Source: Caecitellus pseudoparvulus (lineage: Eukaryota > Bigyra: Bicosoecida). Taken from it: DNA of 64,000 bases. Below, piece by piece: positions 12,001 through 18,185 of the stretch. The number at the start of each line of letters is the position of its first letter. Within the stretch, counting starts at the first letter, position 1. The notes under the pieces are model-generated. The model worked only from the letters and a program-made list of their open reading frames with translations. It was not told the DNA's origin and did no database searches. The position numbers were made by a program, and so were the translations under genes. The stretch is from contig CBFFRQ010000069.1 in assembly GCA_965644315.1 (NCBI GenBank), positions 868,001 through 932,000 of the forward strand, read 5' to 3'.

Positions 12001-12891
12001 GCCGAAGACACTGTGCACTGCACGTTGTACGCTGACTTCAAGGATGGCGGTGGGTCCTTGGGACAGCACGAGCTGGTACTGGGGCACCTGCATTTCCGCA
12101 CTGACGAGCTCCCCGAGCCATCTGAAGATGTGCGTGTGGAGCGCATTTTCAACTTGAGACAGTACGACGGAAAGGTGAGCGGCCGTATCTCCCTGCTCAT
12201 GCGGCTGCAGCACCGAGGCGCTGCAGTGGATGACTGGGTGGAGCTGGGATTGGGCGTTACAGAGGACAGGGTGCCCACTGCCCCATCTCAGCCGCGCAAG
12301 GGGTTTTTGCGCAGCCCTGCAGGCGCAGGTCGACCTACACTGGAGCAAGGTGACGTTTCTTTGACAGCGTCCAGCCCCATTGCGACGAAGCAGGCTCGTG
12401 GGAGCGTGTTTGGGAACCAAAACCCGATTGTGTCTGCCCTAGCGAGCCGCAAAGCCATGCCCAGGAAGGCGGTTGTGCGCCAGGATGCACCCGCTGGGGA
12501 TTCCAAGTCTGGGCCAAGCCGAAGAGGCTCTTCCAGCAGCGATAGCGATGGACGTCGCTTGTCTGGCTCTGCGGCCGCAGCTGCCGCCGCAGGGATTCGC
12601 CTCGGGGCAACGCCACGCGCCAGTGGCTTGCCAGAGCTCCCTGAGCCTTCAGTCCACGTTTCGGGGGGCACTGGGGGAACCAGCAGTAGTGATCGTACAA
12701 GTGACAGTGACTCGAGTGGGGAAAGCAAGACCCGCGATGTACAGCCAGGTCGAGCGCCACCCCTCGCCCAAGTCCTCTCCCGGCCCAGTTTGGTGGCTGC
12801 GACGTCAAGTCGAAGGATCGGGGAGTTCGAAATCAGCAACCCCTTTGCGCCCAGCAGGTCTCGTGCGAGCGTGGGCAAAGAAGGGGAGTAG
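1..12891 (+). CDS. Giant cadherin/IPT multi-pass membrane protein with cytosolic C2-like domain (5' partial)
   Basis: One uninterrupted frame enters from the left edge (the codons at 1-6 are in frame) and stops at 12,889-12,891. The visible part is about 4,296 residues and the true start lies outside. Residues are numbered from the codon at position 7. Residues 1 to about 1,785 hold roughly 14 cadherin-type repeats, with recurrent LDFE/LDYE, ENxxxGT and DxNEAP-like motifs. Residues about 1,790-2,850 hold about nine IPT/TIG immunoglobulin-like units ending in motifs such as LTGYNLG and VVSGQDFG. A Cys-rich GCC2/GCC3-like segment spans about 2,865-3,015. Seven hydrophobic segments follow (about 3,018-3,320), then a basic loop and two more (about 3,559-3,577 and 3,594-3,620). 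The tail is basic and Ser-rich, with a C2-like beta domain at about 3,937-4,075. I infer a large surface adhesion or receptor protein with a cytosolic tail. The long exon without introns is notable. Domain calls are by motif reading only. Confidence 0.85.
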   Translation, partial: DALVVVDEDVGDVLTWSVVSVSPVNGSALIRLNDSSTSVGGPAGTGRQLEVAVAEGLDYEAWPEYNVTVSVQDSAGNESVVVVRVSVVNIDEPPDVDVAATRFVGELSLVGQCIAPDLIAIDPDFPSSNVSYFLASSTPDSGTWTVLNVSSSPWTGCLQLQAPLDQETTSSFLLQISYCDKEGLAGSVCTQQSLTIVVGDEPEPPTDFLPSIPVDVFENATAGHLIAPVSAYDPEGADLTFLLAEPAVNLSLASIGGADGELRVATSLDFEQVSQYTLNVSVTDNQTLTSYFALVVNVLDVDEAPDPNPRPLFIDENSPIGSLIFEMTAFDPESDTLTWSLPPGATPDQSSVSIAPSSGTLTSAVVFNFEARSQYWLQINATDSALNTGGRLFSLSVNDVQEPPEAIDASVSLVENSAAGTLVHSLSFTDPEDGIANKVISIIQGDSDGLFQISNTGALELSRSGPNFEEDPVFNLTILVEDATGLNTTARVNVTVVDVNEAPLISAGQLFSVNETADMGFAFSAPVVGWDVDNDTGLVWTLTGGNVNNVFAIDSAGYLSVADNSTLDFETRPSYSLTVELSDGSLSDTKVVTVQVLDQNDIPVLSPVNFTIAENTAGGTLISTGGQPSLLPLVNYTSDEDSAPGFAQPFSFEVLAGDSRFEVSADGNVFVAASGGGPGNLDFETGSPMVLQVRARDAGGEASVVVPITFVLGDVNEHPSVLDQTVHILENATMAGPAAPALVFADEDAGDSHTCALVLPRSDVDPLDPGSFLFDVVGPPCTIRRAAQFGLNHEAQAGPYSLTLQVEDALGLQNSSVITVHVDDVPEPPRFIDRFGRWDPRFPDAAFSDWAAVHEVAPPGTAVYSLNAFDEDVGQNSSILYSFGSIVPPVGASYFDLDNTTGLVRTTLAGHFGLSFEDRIIYNLTVFASDGASPVPLVSSAIIHVSIEDSPEAPVVVNSTRYAYEHAPAGWQLSANSTPSSALLAGDAMDFIDSDFGATGVFQIVDGDPSGWLSTDGAFEEFLVAAAGELLDFETASSLTLTVQVEDNSGLIGYGTMQVLLVDIDDPAIITSLPSASVDENAPPQTSVYNATFSDVDGDFCMWSILAGAGPSGNPFFSIDEVTGQMSTTRPLNFELDPQQFNVTIQCNSSNSGGKPTPWGPALSSLVVVVDVADKNDPPVVTPFSATLAENSAAGTFVGLVPATDEDFATGQELTWSVSGGDPGSLSFFSINVTTGELRVSSNATQLPNDAWSLDFENQQDHWLFVSVQDNGADPAALVTTVRVNISLADENEPPLVDLSALFMSENAPVGSVFGYNSSGWQWWGREASALSSPFYTQDLLGLTTPQATAEAAAHAGNVPNGSSVGIFDADLGGSQAVSISAFLLRGTGMDYVPDSVYTTNSGWAVRRTTSLTEASAALAQGQCCGFGPLSRGYFPASTNTSLPNGKHKQSPIPPCQLHFDAVSRRFSLQNGTLDHESTPRLQILLKLEDDGSGFASPEVAYYLLDLHVLDANEPSTLQAFELGTTSMNENAALGSVVGDTFLQVVDQDDQVLLTSVLDNAGSNYFNATPAISFRDDNGTRLQAVLEVVQPALPSGTRLLTLQAVDLDDFRLSSKEATMVVRVADVNDLPQLPAATTMPMQVFENSPEGTIVATIEASDADLYQMLTYSVQGDMAPYFRMVPDPEVFLQRYPANVTGTSRLPTPRTVLDRYSASPYFGNITRRAHLVVARNSIDYESMLGNPTFGKFEVTVRVQDEHYVSGPNGFQEPTPSSPLPRSSEVTYTIVVRDVPDVPEIFNVSIVSPFGLTTAGGEEVTLTGYNLGSEFDPHPSIQRRLEAVYFSNATQASFPAVGCRVTKHDTEIKCSSSAGFGAGYSFQLALEGFTPLPGRLNQLSNWSNGTITYASPNLVEFSGVGSQEASSNGSQLVRIRGSQFGTVAAGALDSVTYGPTGREYNATDCAVVVDHSTIECLTAPGVGKDLRWVVVIAGLTSQTPTTSYAAPSISSVRIQRGDSSNSTGSRTSGGLDFLLLEGENFGALTEREPAVDLVQYGLLSAGDSQLSGRRLSSGWSDPQVPSDQDCSLPTPAVTGDSRLNPSLDVIFTATACRVVASHTLIRCTMAAGMGSNLHVQVTVRGQKSPVSPAPISYARPSISGIVSIGTGQPFASTDGSTEVVVSGQDFGRPNAKVVVFFGVVQLHRNGSVLTDPYKRGIVIPTGSHTARNFVAPPGHGRHVPISIQVQCQESEPVQTFSYRPPSVALLDHLSGGLANPPIRLAIDGTGFGECCFRQRILLQRLAAGGPLPTPAEEPLTQCQCNRSSVERVTVFQSGTNQPFDCDIESLTETRITCALSFSVLPGPDNTTIVNTVLDGLLQVHIGEQASQLAVYQYGDILDRPSIEDVTPETAPTTGGTLLSLTGFNFGNLRETINMVYWRPNSTQTQVVVQPVPQSSITFWSDTMVNFTVPAGQGNPAIEMAFSGTSTRVRIDRFSYAQPVVERVLNPSSFSDGFLHAHADNNPNVHPTSGVPVEAPLLVIQGRNFGQNLPLPTAAVVARGIVPSSDGATLLEGGLRAQPAPTGNGVPATLLGSRLENFVTVGSRQCPIVSWSSAEIRCRAPPGVGIDHVIAVHVYTRRFQTVQQDMWRRTEAPTRFSYHPPAISALVYVDADRGYPAGPESHGPTTGGALVELHGSSFGSSAQAGSNLELSVEGAAALGSEDIEVHTHSIVRFRTPPGQGSGLALSVRVAGQSVSAAVFNYDPPVVFEVSELTSVSRVPGQAVNPNASSTSTGQLRFNARGSTLVLRGLNFGAEQPLPSVQVGGFDCLYNSHTQSRVECQVSDVTVGPKSLRLEAARQVIFIPESNSGLFGECRSGEFGIIPGVDRCYTCPGCFEAACARLDPVQDPVSTCTGGTEPPVAAPGFWRLKRSELGENNPLAQQADLTDYEAQRREEFYADLQASLNGTSADGTSQTEFIFTRCMPPEGCVGNNTCADGYEAPACSICTPGSHQRDLITGGCTPCPDAPMLYMVAMLVGAIVVGAVLFKLYKKGPSVAALGIAVDYFQILSVFSTLSLEWPETIVFVFKIASASAASVEVTSPECAVEVSYNQKWYFFMGIPLVSIIVLGITHCLIVFKKWLKFRGKVVDNVNYTKHLPAMIGFLFMMLSFLYISLCSKAFEVLRCIEVGGLKVLQVDTEVSCTNVEYERMSWWARIAIGGYGAGIPLVFGIIIFKSAQKMKVDQALRIRNLAGSRDTNPYYDMQKRFKRLYFKFKPEYYYWLLVILARKFLIVLVSSLLFDKPMLAATSTVIVLFAAVLMQLIFMPYRQHTQQTKDEATASGALGDEIPKHILEKLRKELAGGAEAEGKPSPSKGNASQQPAGSTPKGIAVASLSPPSRRGSATSVLNPLSGGAPSPSSAARKRKPNSKAVVDVYKRGVELDGLLHDRSLLMANDPSLVLRQPTPGARASAGSTRSGLTKSTRVFTKVTNPVHSATSRSASVGKAKAGGSAGERQGRSAKGSNGCWGYLCCCCGKDAQPVEGLELREEARKGGKTKVKVKYLYDYNSLETTFLACGIFVLLSGVMFKSADATDEVKAGSAEAKILEYVVIVIVVGSTFICVATVLAELVLGFKYFMWAGEVRRQREREAKRQAILEGRKVQLSREQKALLVWSKFVYACPSRVRRGCACICNVPAPGIITGAAYKATIVKVAKGKTKETAAIHSRRKASSPGRKRALTLGRSVRGLSLGRRGTIDARGDETDSESDGERQKREEAEKLAANAQGILDSAKPQGKRVRGLGVVENATPRRFAHLKDQKTTSIHDSNVRREAILARLRAATKSKGRLPAGVVAPTAAASSMAGGQGTKAQKLMAAGTSSRAMAEESTDSVKAHMAAQRAAAQEAALANKFGVPVSTVSKAVNSATAAGILRTDGDDFLMSAAAKQKRVAVARYVLSVHLGRITNLQAEGIQEGQLLRMTLKTGHESEKTTFMYRPQREQRTREVRLLIFDPAEDTVHCTLYADFKDGGGSLGQHELVLGHLHFRTDELPEPSEDVRVERIFNLRQYDGKVSGRISLLMRLQHRGAAVDDWVELGLGVTEDRVPTAPSQPRKGFLRSPAGAGRPTLEQGDVSLTASSPIATKQARGSVFGNQNPIVSALASRKAMPRKAVVRQDAPAGDSKSGPSRRGSSSSDSDGRRLSGSAAAAAAAGIRLGATPRASGLPELPEPSVHVSGGTGGTSSSDRTSDSDSSGESKTRDVQPGRAPPLAQVLSRPSLVAATSSRRIGEFEISNPFAPSRSRASVGKEGE

Positions 12892-13076
12892 GCAGCTCAA
12901 CTATCGTGCGCCAGGGCGGGAGTGAAACATGGCCAAGCGCCACGGTTCTGGGAACTCCCTGGCGCTGAACAATAAGTGATGTGTTCGCGTGCATGTGACG
13001 AGCGCGTGATTGTGAATTCAGTGAGAATGCATTCCTTAGGAAGTGCAAGGCGGCGCGCTTTGCACCAGACGCCTTT

Positions 13077-16000
13077 TTACTTGGAGCTTTCAGCTTGTTG
13101 GTGCAAGACGGTCAGTCGCTCCACCATGCGCTGGACCTGCCGAACAACCGGCGCAGAAGCCTTTGCTTCGCTTCGAAGGGGCCCTGCCCAATCCGAAAAC
13201 ACCTTGATCAGGCGTTGGATGTGCTTTTGCTTCGGTGGTCTCACAGAGATGTGTGCGGAGCGAGCAGCTGGATCGACCTGAGTCGCGTCCTCACGCTGCC
13301 ATAGGTGCTGCGACAACTCGTACACCATGGAAATGAGCGTTGACACCCTGGAGTAGAACGATCCATACAGGCCACTTGGCATCTGCAGTGCATGAGAGGG
13401 CTTTGCGGGAGCCCGCACAGCAATCAGAGCGGCAATGGTGCGGATCGATGAGGCATTCACCTTCCGGGGCATATGCAGCACTACTGGTGTCGGCATGAAC
13501 GCGCTGGAGAGCAGTGGTCCCACAGGAAGGACTTGCTTTGCTGCCCACTCTGTTGCAGCTTGAAGAGCCGCTTCAAATTCTTGCGTCCCAAGGCTGGGTG
13601 CCGGTAAAGGAGCGCTTGAGGCATCACATCCGTCCTTGCCGACAGCACTGCCCGAGCGGTTGGCAGTCACTGAAGCAAAGCCAATGAGTGTGCGTTGGCC
13701 AGCCTTGCCTGCAGCGCTCTGGGCATCTGCCAGCTGTTTAGATTTCTCCAAAAGCCTTTTTGTTGCTCCTCGCTCGCGTTGCAGTGCTGCCTCTTGAGCC
13801 TTTCTGCTGGGGTTGCTGTCACCGCCAGTGAGGAGCGAGATGCATCCTGCCACGAGCAGGCGTCGCCGAAGGACATCTACCGCCTCAATGGAAAATCCAC
13901 CACTCGATATGACAGAGAACATTTGCAGAAGGCTGTGGTGCCCGGGGTGACTTTGAGCTGTGTCGGGCGTGTTGAATGCGGCACGTTCAAGCACCGAGCT
14001 GGCGTACTCCAGTGGAATCTCTTCGTGACGGGGCGAAGCCAGCAACTCAGTGACTTCAGACGGTGCAAGCCCCCTCAGGGCAACCTTTCTTGCTCCTTCG
14101 TCTGGAGGACGTTGCTCAGGCAAATGGCCGAGGCACTCTTCCTTGAGGTATGCCGCAGGGACTGTATGGGGGGGCATGAAGTCTCCGCAAGGAAGCATGG
14201 TGGGCCGGACCAGGTCTTCGAGGGGGTTCAGGTCCCATCGTTGCATCGATCGCAGTGGGCTGACTTTGAACACCATGCTGTGCAAAGTGAAGGATTCGAC
14301 CGCCGAGTCCGTGTCGCGGGTGTACTGCCCAGGAGGCCTGCATCCAAGCACTTTGTGGGTTTCCCAGTGGCCCTTGGCTGGCATCCACACGTCCACCAGC
14401 TGACCAATCATGTTCGTCGCTTGCTTTAGCATGTACTGTGAAAAGCCTTGTAGCGTCATGCCTTGCACATCCGCGGGGTGTGCGGTGGCGAACAACGCTG
14501 GGCGGGCTGCTTCTGCTGCGCTGATGGCAAGGTGCGCCCTCACACACTGCACAGACAAGCCTGCAAAGTTCACGGCAGCTTGGCAGACGCCATGCACCCA
14601 TCCCTGCTCGGAGGGCCCAGAGTCGTCGCACAAATCGCAAGCGAGGCTGGAGATCTTCATATCTGCCGTTTGGGAAGCATGCAGGGTCAGCAGGTGGCGC
14701 CTGACCGCGTCCTGCTCCTCATGGGACATGTGTGTCGGCAAAAGCGGGCGTAGAAGGGCAAATGCCATAGAGACGGACTTATCTGCTTCCTGCTGGGATA
14801 GCTCTGCGCGGCTAAAGAGTGAGCCAGGGGTGTCTGACCGTGGAGGTGCAGGCACCGAGCCGAGGGAGGCATCGAACCCATGCCACACATCACACCCTGG
14901 CAGGACTCCTTGCTCTTGGAGAAAGAGCTGCTCGTCGCAAGTGATACAAAGAACCGATATGAGCGTTGACAGGGGATTTGCCGGCCCCGCAAAGGCTGTG
15001 AGACTTTCGCTAGCAAACGCTTCCAGAGCGCCGGAACTGGCTCCATCCGGAGCAGCTGCCTGTGCCGCGAAGGGAAGAAAAGCAGGCAGATCTACCCCGG
15101 AGAAGGCTTCGTCACAAGAGAGTCGCAGCAGCATCGCGAGGCATCTTTGGGCTTCGGGCACTGAAACACGCAAGGGCGCGACACTCAACACGGTGGCCAA
15201 GCAGTGCAGGCCTGCACCCACGCAGGCAGAGCGATGTGGCTTCAGGTGTCCTGATTTGGGATGAACATACCCAGCGGGGTGAAGTGTGGCCGATGAAGCA
15301 CTGTCGGTCAGTAGGATATGCTCCCCAGGTGCAGGAATCCCCTGCACCCCTGCAGCTTCGAGCACAGCGTCGCACGGAGAAAGCCAACGCCGCCGCCCCC
15401 CCCACGCTGCAACCATGCTCTCCAGGTCCTCCAAGCCTGGAACCCATGCAAGCTGGTCGCTTGCTAAGGCTGCCGAAAGCTGAGTCTGCTGAGCAGCCTG
15501 AGAACGGTGTGCAGGCGAAGTCCCCGTAGCATCCTCGCTGTCAGCGGGCGCCAGGGAAGTCAGCAGCTTCATCTCATGTCGCAAGAGTGCATGGGATGCA
15601 AGCCACGCAGGGTCTTGTGTTTCATGAGTTCCTTGACTTGCCATGACCAAGGCAATAATGGAATTCCAAGCAGCCACCGCGCACGGTGAGGCGGCTGGGT
15701 CAAACACTGCCGTGTGCCATAGCCATTTGAGCAGCTCCGCTGGGACTTGGGGCAGCTGGACATCGTCTTGGCAGCTACACACCTGCTGGAGTACGAGACA
15801 AACAACAGCCTTATCTTCAGAGGTCTCCACAGCATTCAGGCTGCGCGCAAGGGACTGCAGCGTTGGCGTTTCAGCGGCGTTTTGAATGCCCTCGCTAACT
15901 GTGCCCTGATCAGCTTGATGCAGAGGAAAAGATGGCAAGCAGATGGGATGAACGAAGAATTCTTCTGCAGCTTCTGGTACTTGTCGCTGGCTTTCAAGCT

Positions 16001-16240
16001 GCGAAGAATGGAGTGCGGTGTGCCAGCAAGCGCATGAAAGGAGCAGCCCACCTGTGGCATCCCACCTGAAGCCTCCCGGTACTGGAGCGCGCCCCAGCAA
16101 CACGCTGAGGCGGGGGACTCAAAGCGTGACCATTCTGCGTCTCTTGCTTTCGCCGCCGCTTCATCGTTGTGCTGCGGGATGGTGACCGCTTGGTCGAGAC
16201 GGGATCTGCTCACGTGCCCACCGCCACCTGCCTCAAACAC
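13077..16240 (-). CDS. Putative SLF2/CANIN-like protein (Smc5/6-associated), 5' end unresolved
   Basis: The main exon runs 15,998 to 13,077 (973 residues). A 53-nt intron (16,051-15,999; CAG|GTGGGC to TTCGCAG) joins it in phase 0 to an upstream exon that is open to at least 16,240. No convincing ATG begins that exon, and an in-frame stop lies just upstream of 16,240, so another 5' exon is likely. The N-terminal third reads as a helical repeat protein. The block around AELLKWLWHTAVFDP, a following WVPGLEDLESMV and a later run of short helices resemble the CANIN domain order of vertebrate SLF2/FAM178, which recruits the SMC5/6 complex. The C-terminal half is Ala/Ser-rich and ends in a helical basic tail. 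If correct, it acts in the nucleus in genome maintenance. The gene itself is well supported by its open frame; the family assignment is a tentative inference. Confidence 0.6.
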
Positions 16241-16400
16241 AATCGAAACTCAGGGCAAACAAAAGATACACGCGGCACACAACGCGGAGGTAGCGAGCGC
16301 CAAAGGGCTGGTATTCTCAGCCTTGGCGCTGCAGCAGGAGTGGTACTTGGTTTTTTGCTAGGTGGCTTGAGAGACGCGAGGGTACCGAAATACAATCAGC

Positions 16401-16745
16401 ATGCAGGCGGCTCCTCAGAGGAACACCACAGTGATGTGGTGGGTAATGGTCGCCATGGTAGCTGGCCTATTCTACAACTCACACTTGAACGTTGATCAGT
16501 TCAGCACAGAGCACAGGTGAGGCCACGGACAGCATGACCTGCCGTGTCTAATTGCGTTTCATCGGCGTTTTCTTTGCCCATCGTTCAGGATGCACCTCGT
16601 GCCATTGAAAGAAAGGGTGGACAAGAAACAACTCAAGTGGATGCTTGATGCATCATCACACTCTGAAGATGGATCCAAGGCTCGAGCACACCACGCTCAA
16701 GCTGCAGTCGAGACTCAGGCTCCAGAAGCGCAGAGTGAGCGATGA
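16401..16745 (+). CDS. Small single-pass membrane protein (90 aa, two exons)
   Basis: This gene is too short for simple ORF finding and emerges only after splicing. Exon 1 (16,401-16,516) starts with ATG and encodes a short polar head and the hydrophobic stretch MWWVMVAMVAGLFYN. A 72-nt intron (16,517-16,588; AG|GTGAGG to CGTTCAG) follows. Exon 2 (16,589-16,745) encodes a charged helix (LKERVDKKQLKWML) and an Ala/Glu/Ser tail ending in TGA. The junction is phase 2 and gives an intact 90-residue protein. The short N-terminus, one membrane span and basic helix are typical of small organelle or ER membrane proteins such as respiratory-assembly factors. I do not recognise the family. It starts head-to-head with the gene at 13,077-16,240. 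Confidence 0.5.
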
Positions 16746-16996
16746 GATCAATGGCAAAGCAACCCGCGACAATGGTGCTGGTAAAATCGACTCAAGCAAG
16801 TGCATTGAGTCGCAGGGGTTCCAAGTGCATGTGGCAAGCCCCAGGGAGGAGACCAGTTGCGCTTGGGTGGTGCTAGGCTTCACCGAGTAGAAACTCTGAG
16901 CCGTTGGCGAACATACCCTCAGCTGCACTTGGCACTGGCAGGGGCTGCACTTTCCTGATCAATGAGCTGAGAAAGTGGGAAATGCAGCTGCAGAGA

Positions 16997-17461
16997 TCAC
17001 AAGCGCGGCTCGTAGCCTGCCAAGCGGGCATCGTCGTCACTGCTGTGCTTGGCCCACAGTTGGGAGGGGATGAGGTGGGGGGGGGCTTGAGGGCGCCTCT
17101 GCGAAAGTACAGGCGTGCCCTTGTAAGTCTTACACGCAAGGCGACGGCCGGGCCACGCGGGGAGGGTTGCGCGAAGGCATCTCTGCCACCTCAGCGTGCC
17201 AGTGCTCACCTCTCGCTCGGAAGAGATCTTGAAGAGGGCGAAGAGTGTCAAGCCGTAGCCAGCAAGCACGAGTGGCCAGGCGACATCATGCGTCGCAGGA
17301 TTATCGTGCCACCAACCGCCCACGGGAGTCCACACATACCGTGGGTGAAAGAACCTGGCAGGTGAGGCAGCGGAAACGTGCAGGCCGACTTGCAAGGCGG
17401 GGCAGTCAGGGCTGGGGACGCACCGCCGACCACCACCGAGCACAACTTGAGATGCCTTCAT
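16997..17461 (-). CDS. Small single-pass protein, possible mitochondrial inner-membrane complex subunit (117 aa)
   Basis: Exon 1 (17,461-17,210) starts at an ATG and encodes a basic, hydroxylated N-terminus that could be a mitochondrial targeting peptide. It continues with RFFHPRYVWTPVGGWWHD and one membrane span (WPLVLAGYGLTLFALFKI). A 111-nt intron (17,209-17,099; GAG|GTGAGC to CTTTCGCAG) is spliced in phase 0. Exon 2 (17,098-16,997) adds 33 residues rich in Pro, His and Asp and ends in TGA. The overall plan (presequence, aromatic-rich linker, single span, short charged tail) resembles small accessory subunits of respiratory complexes, for example of complex I. I cannot name the subunit. 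Exon 2 contains a run of nine C on the coding strand, which is a sequencing-error risk. Gene structure is well supported; function is inference. Confidence 0.6.
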   Translation of the reverse strand: MKASQVVLGGGRRCVPSPDCPALQVGLHVSAASPARFFHPRYVWTPVGGWWHDNPATHDVAWPLVLAGYGLTLFALFKISSEREVSTGTLRWQRCLRATLPAWPGRRLACKTYKGTPVLSQRRPQAPPHLIPSQLWAKHSSDDDARLAGYEPRL

Positions 17462-18185
17462 GATGAAGTGGGTGAATCTCCCTGACGGCACGCGAAGCAG
17501 GGGTCAGGGTAGTGGCAAGCCAGTGCTGAAGGGTAGACAGCGCGGAAATTGGACTGCTGTGCTGCTCAGCAAGCGGGCTCTGCATGGCAAGAGGGGCGCA
17601 GTGCGAGGAAGTTGAAGTGGATTTAGATTGCGCAGCACCATTGGAAGTACCCCTCGCGTGCACCCTTCTTTGTAGACTCCCCCCCAGGAGGAACTGAGCA
17701 AAGTCACTCGCAGCAGCAAAGACTGTCGGGCGGCGTTGGACATATTCCTGCCACGCGAACTGTTCAGCAGAGGCACTGCCCCTTTGGGATGTGCATTCCC
17801 AGCAAAAACTCAAAACGGATCCAGTTTCTTGTAGCTGCTCAGGCATCGGCAAGGCTGGCTGTGGATTGCCAGTCGCTTGGGAAGCCTGGAGGCAGAGGGC
17901 ACGCTGCAGTGAAGATCGAGATGGAGGCGGCACAGCAGCCACTGTATGCAACAGGGCCCCGAGTCCTGAAGCCCATAGAAACTTGGACTTTAGATCGAGA
18001 AGATGCTGTCCCCCAGCATCCTCGCATTCCGCAGATGCCGCCAAAGATCGCTGAGCTGCGTGCGTCGCTGCGACTCTCGCCGCGTGCTACCTTTCAGGCG
18101 CTGCTGCGTGTGTTACACCCAGAGCACGCTTATTCCCTGCGGCGTCGCCACAGGAAGTAGAGTGCGGAATGCAAGGGCACGGACT
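17462..18185. other. Divergent intergenic region with ambiguous reading frames
   Basis: This 724-bp gap lies between divergently transcribed genes. Two competing frames occur in it. On the minus strand, 18,044-17,406 is open for 212 codons but begins at TTG, has no ATG near its start, and overlaps the start of the downstream 117-aa gene. On the plus strand, 17,921-18,160 could encode a basic 79-residue product starting at an ATG, only 25 bp before the start of the next plus-strand gene. Neither has a recognisable domain. Antisense frames of this length are common here because of base composition. I treat the region mainly as a shared promoter and 5' UTR zone, with a possible missed small gene. 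Confidence 0.4.

Noticed and set aside
11329-12420. Minus-strand open frame of 363 codons opposite the tail of the cadherin/IPT gene
   Set aside because: It lies entirely antisense to a strongly supported coding frame with domain content; its product is Cys/His/Arg-rich without motifs and is best explained by codon composition.
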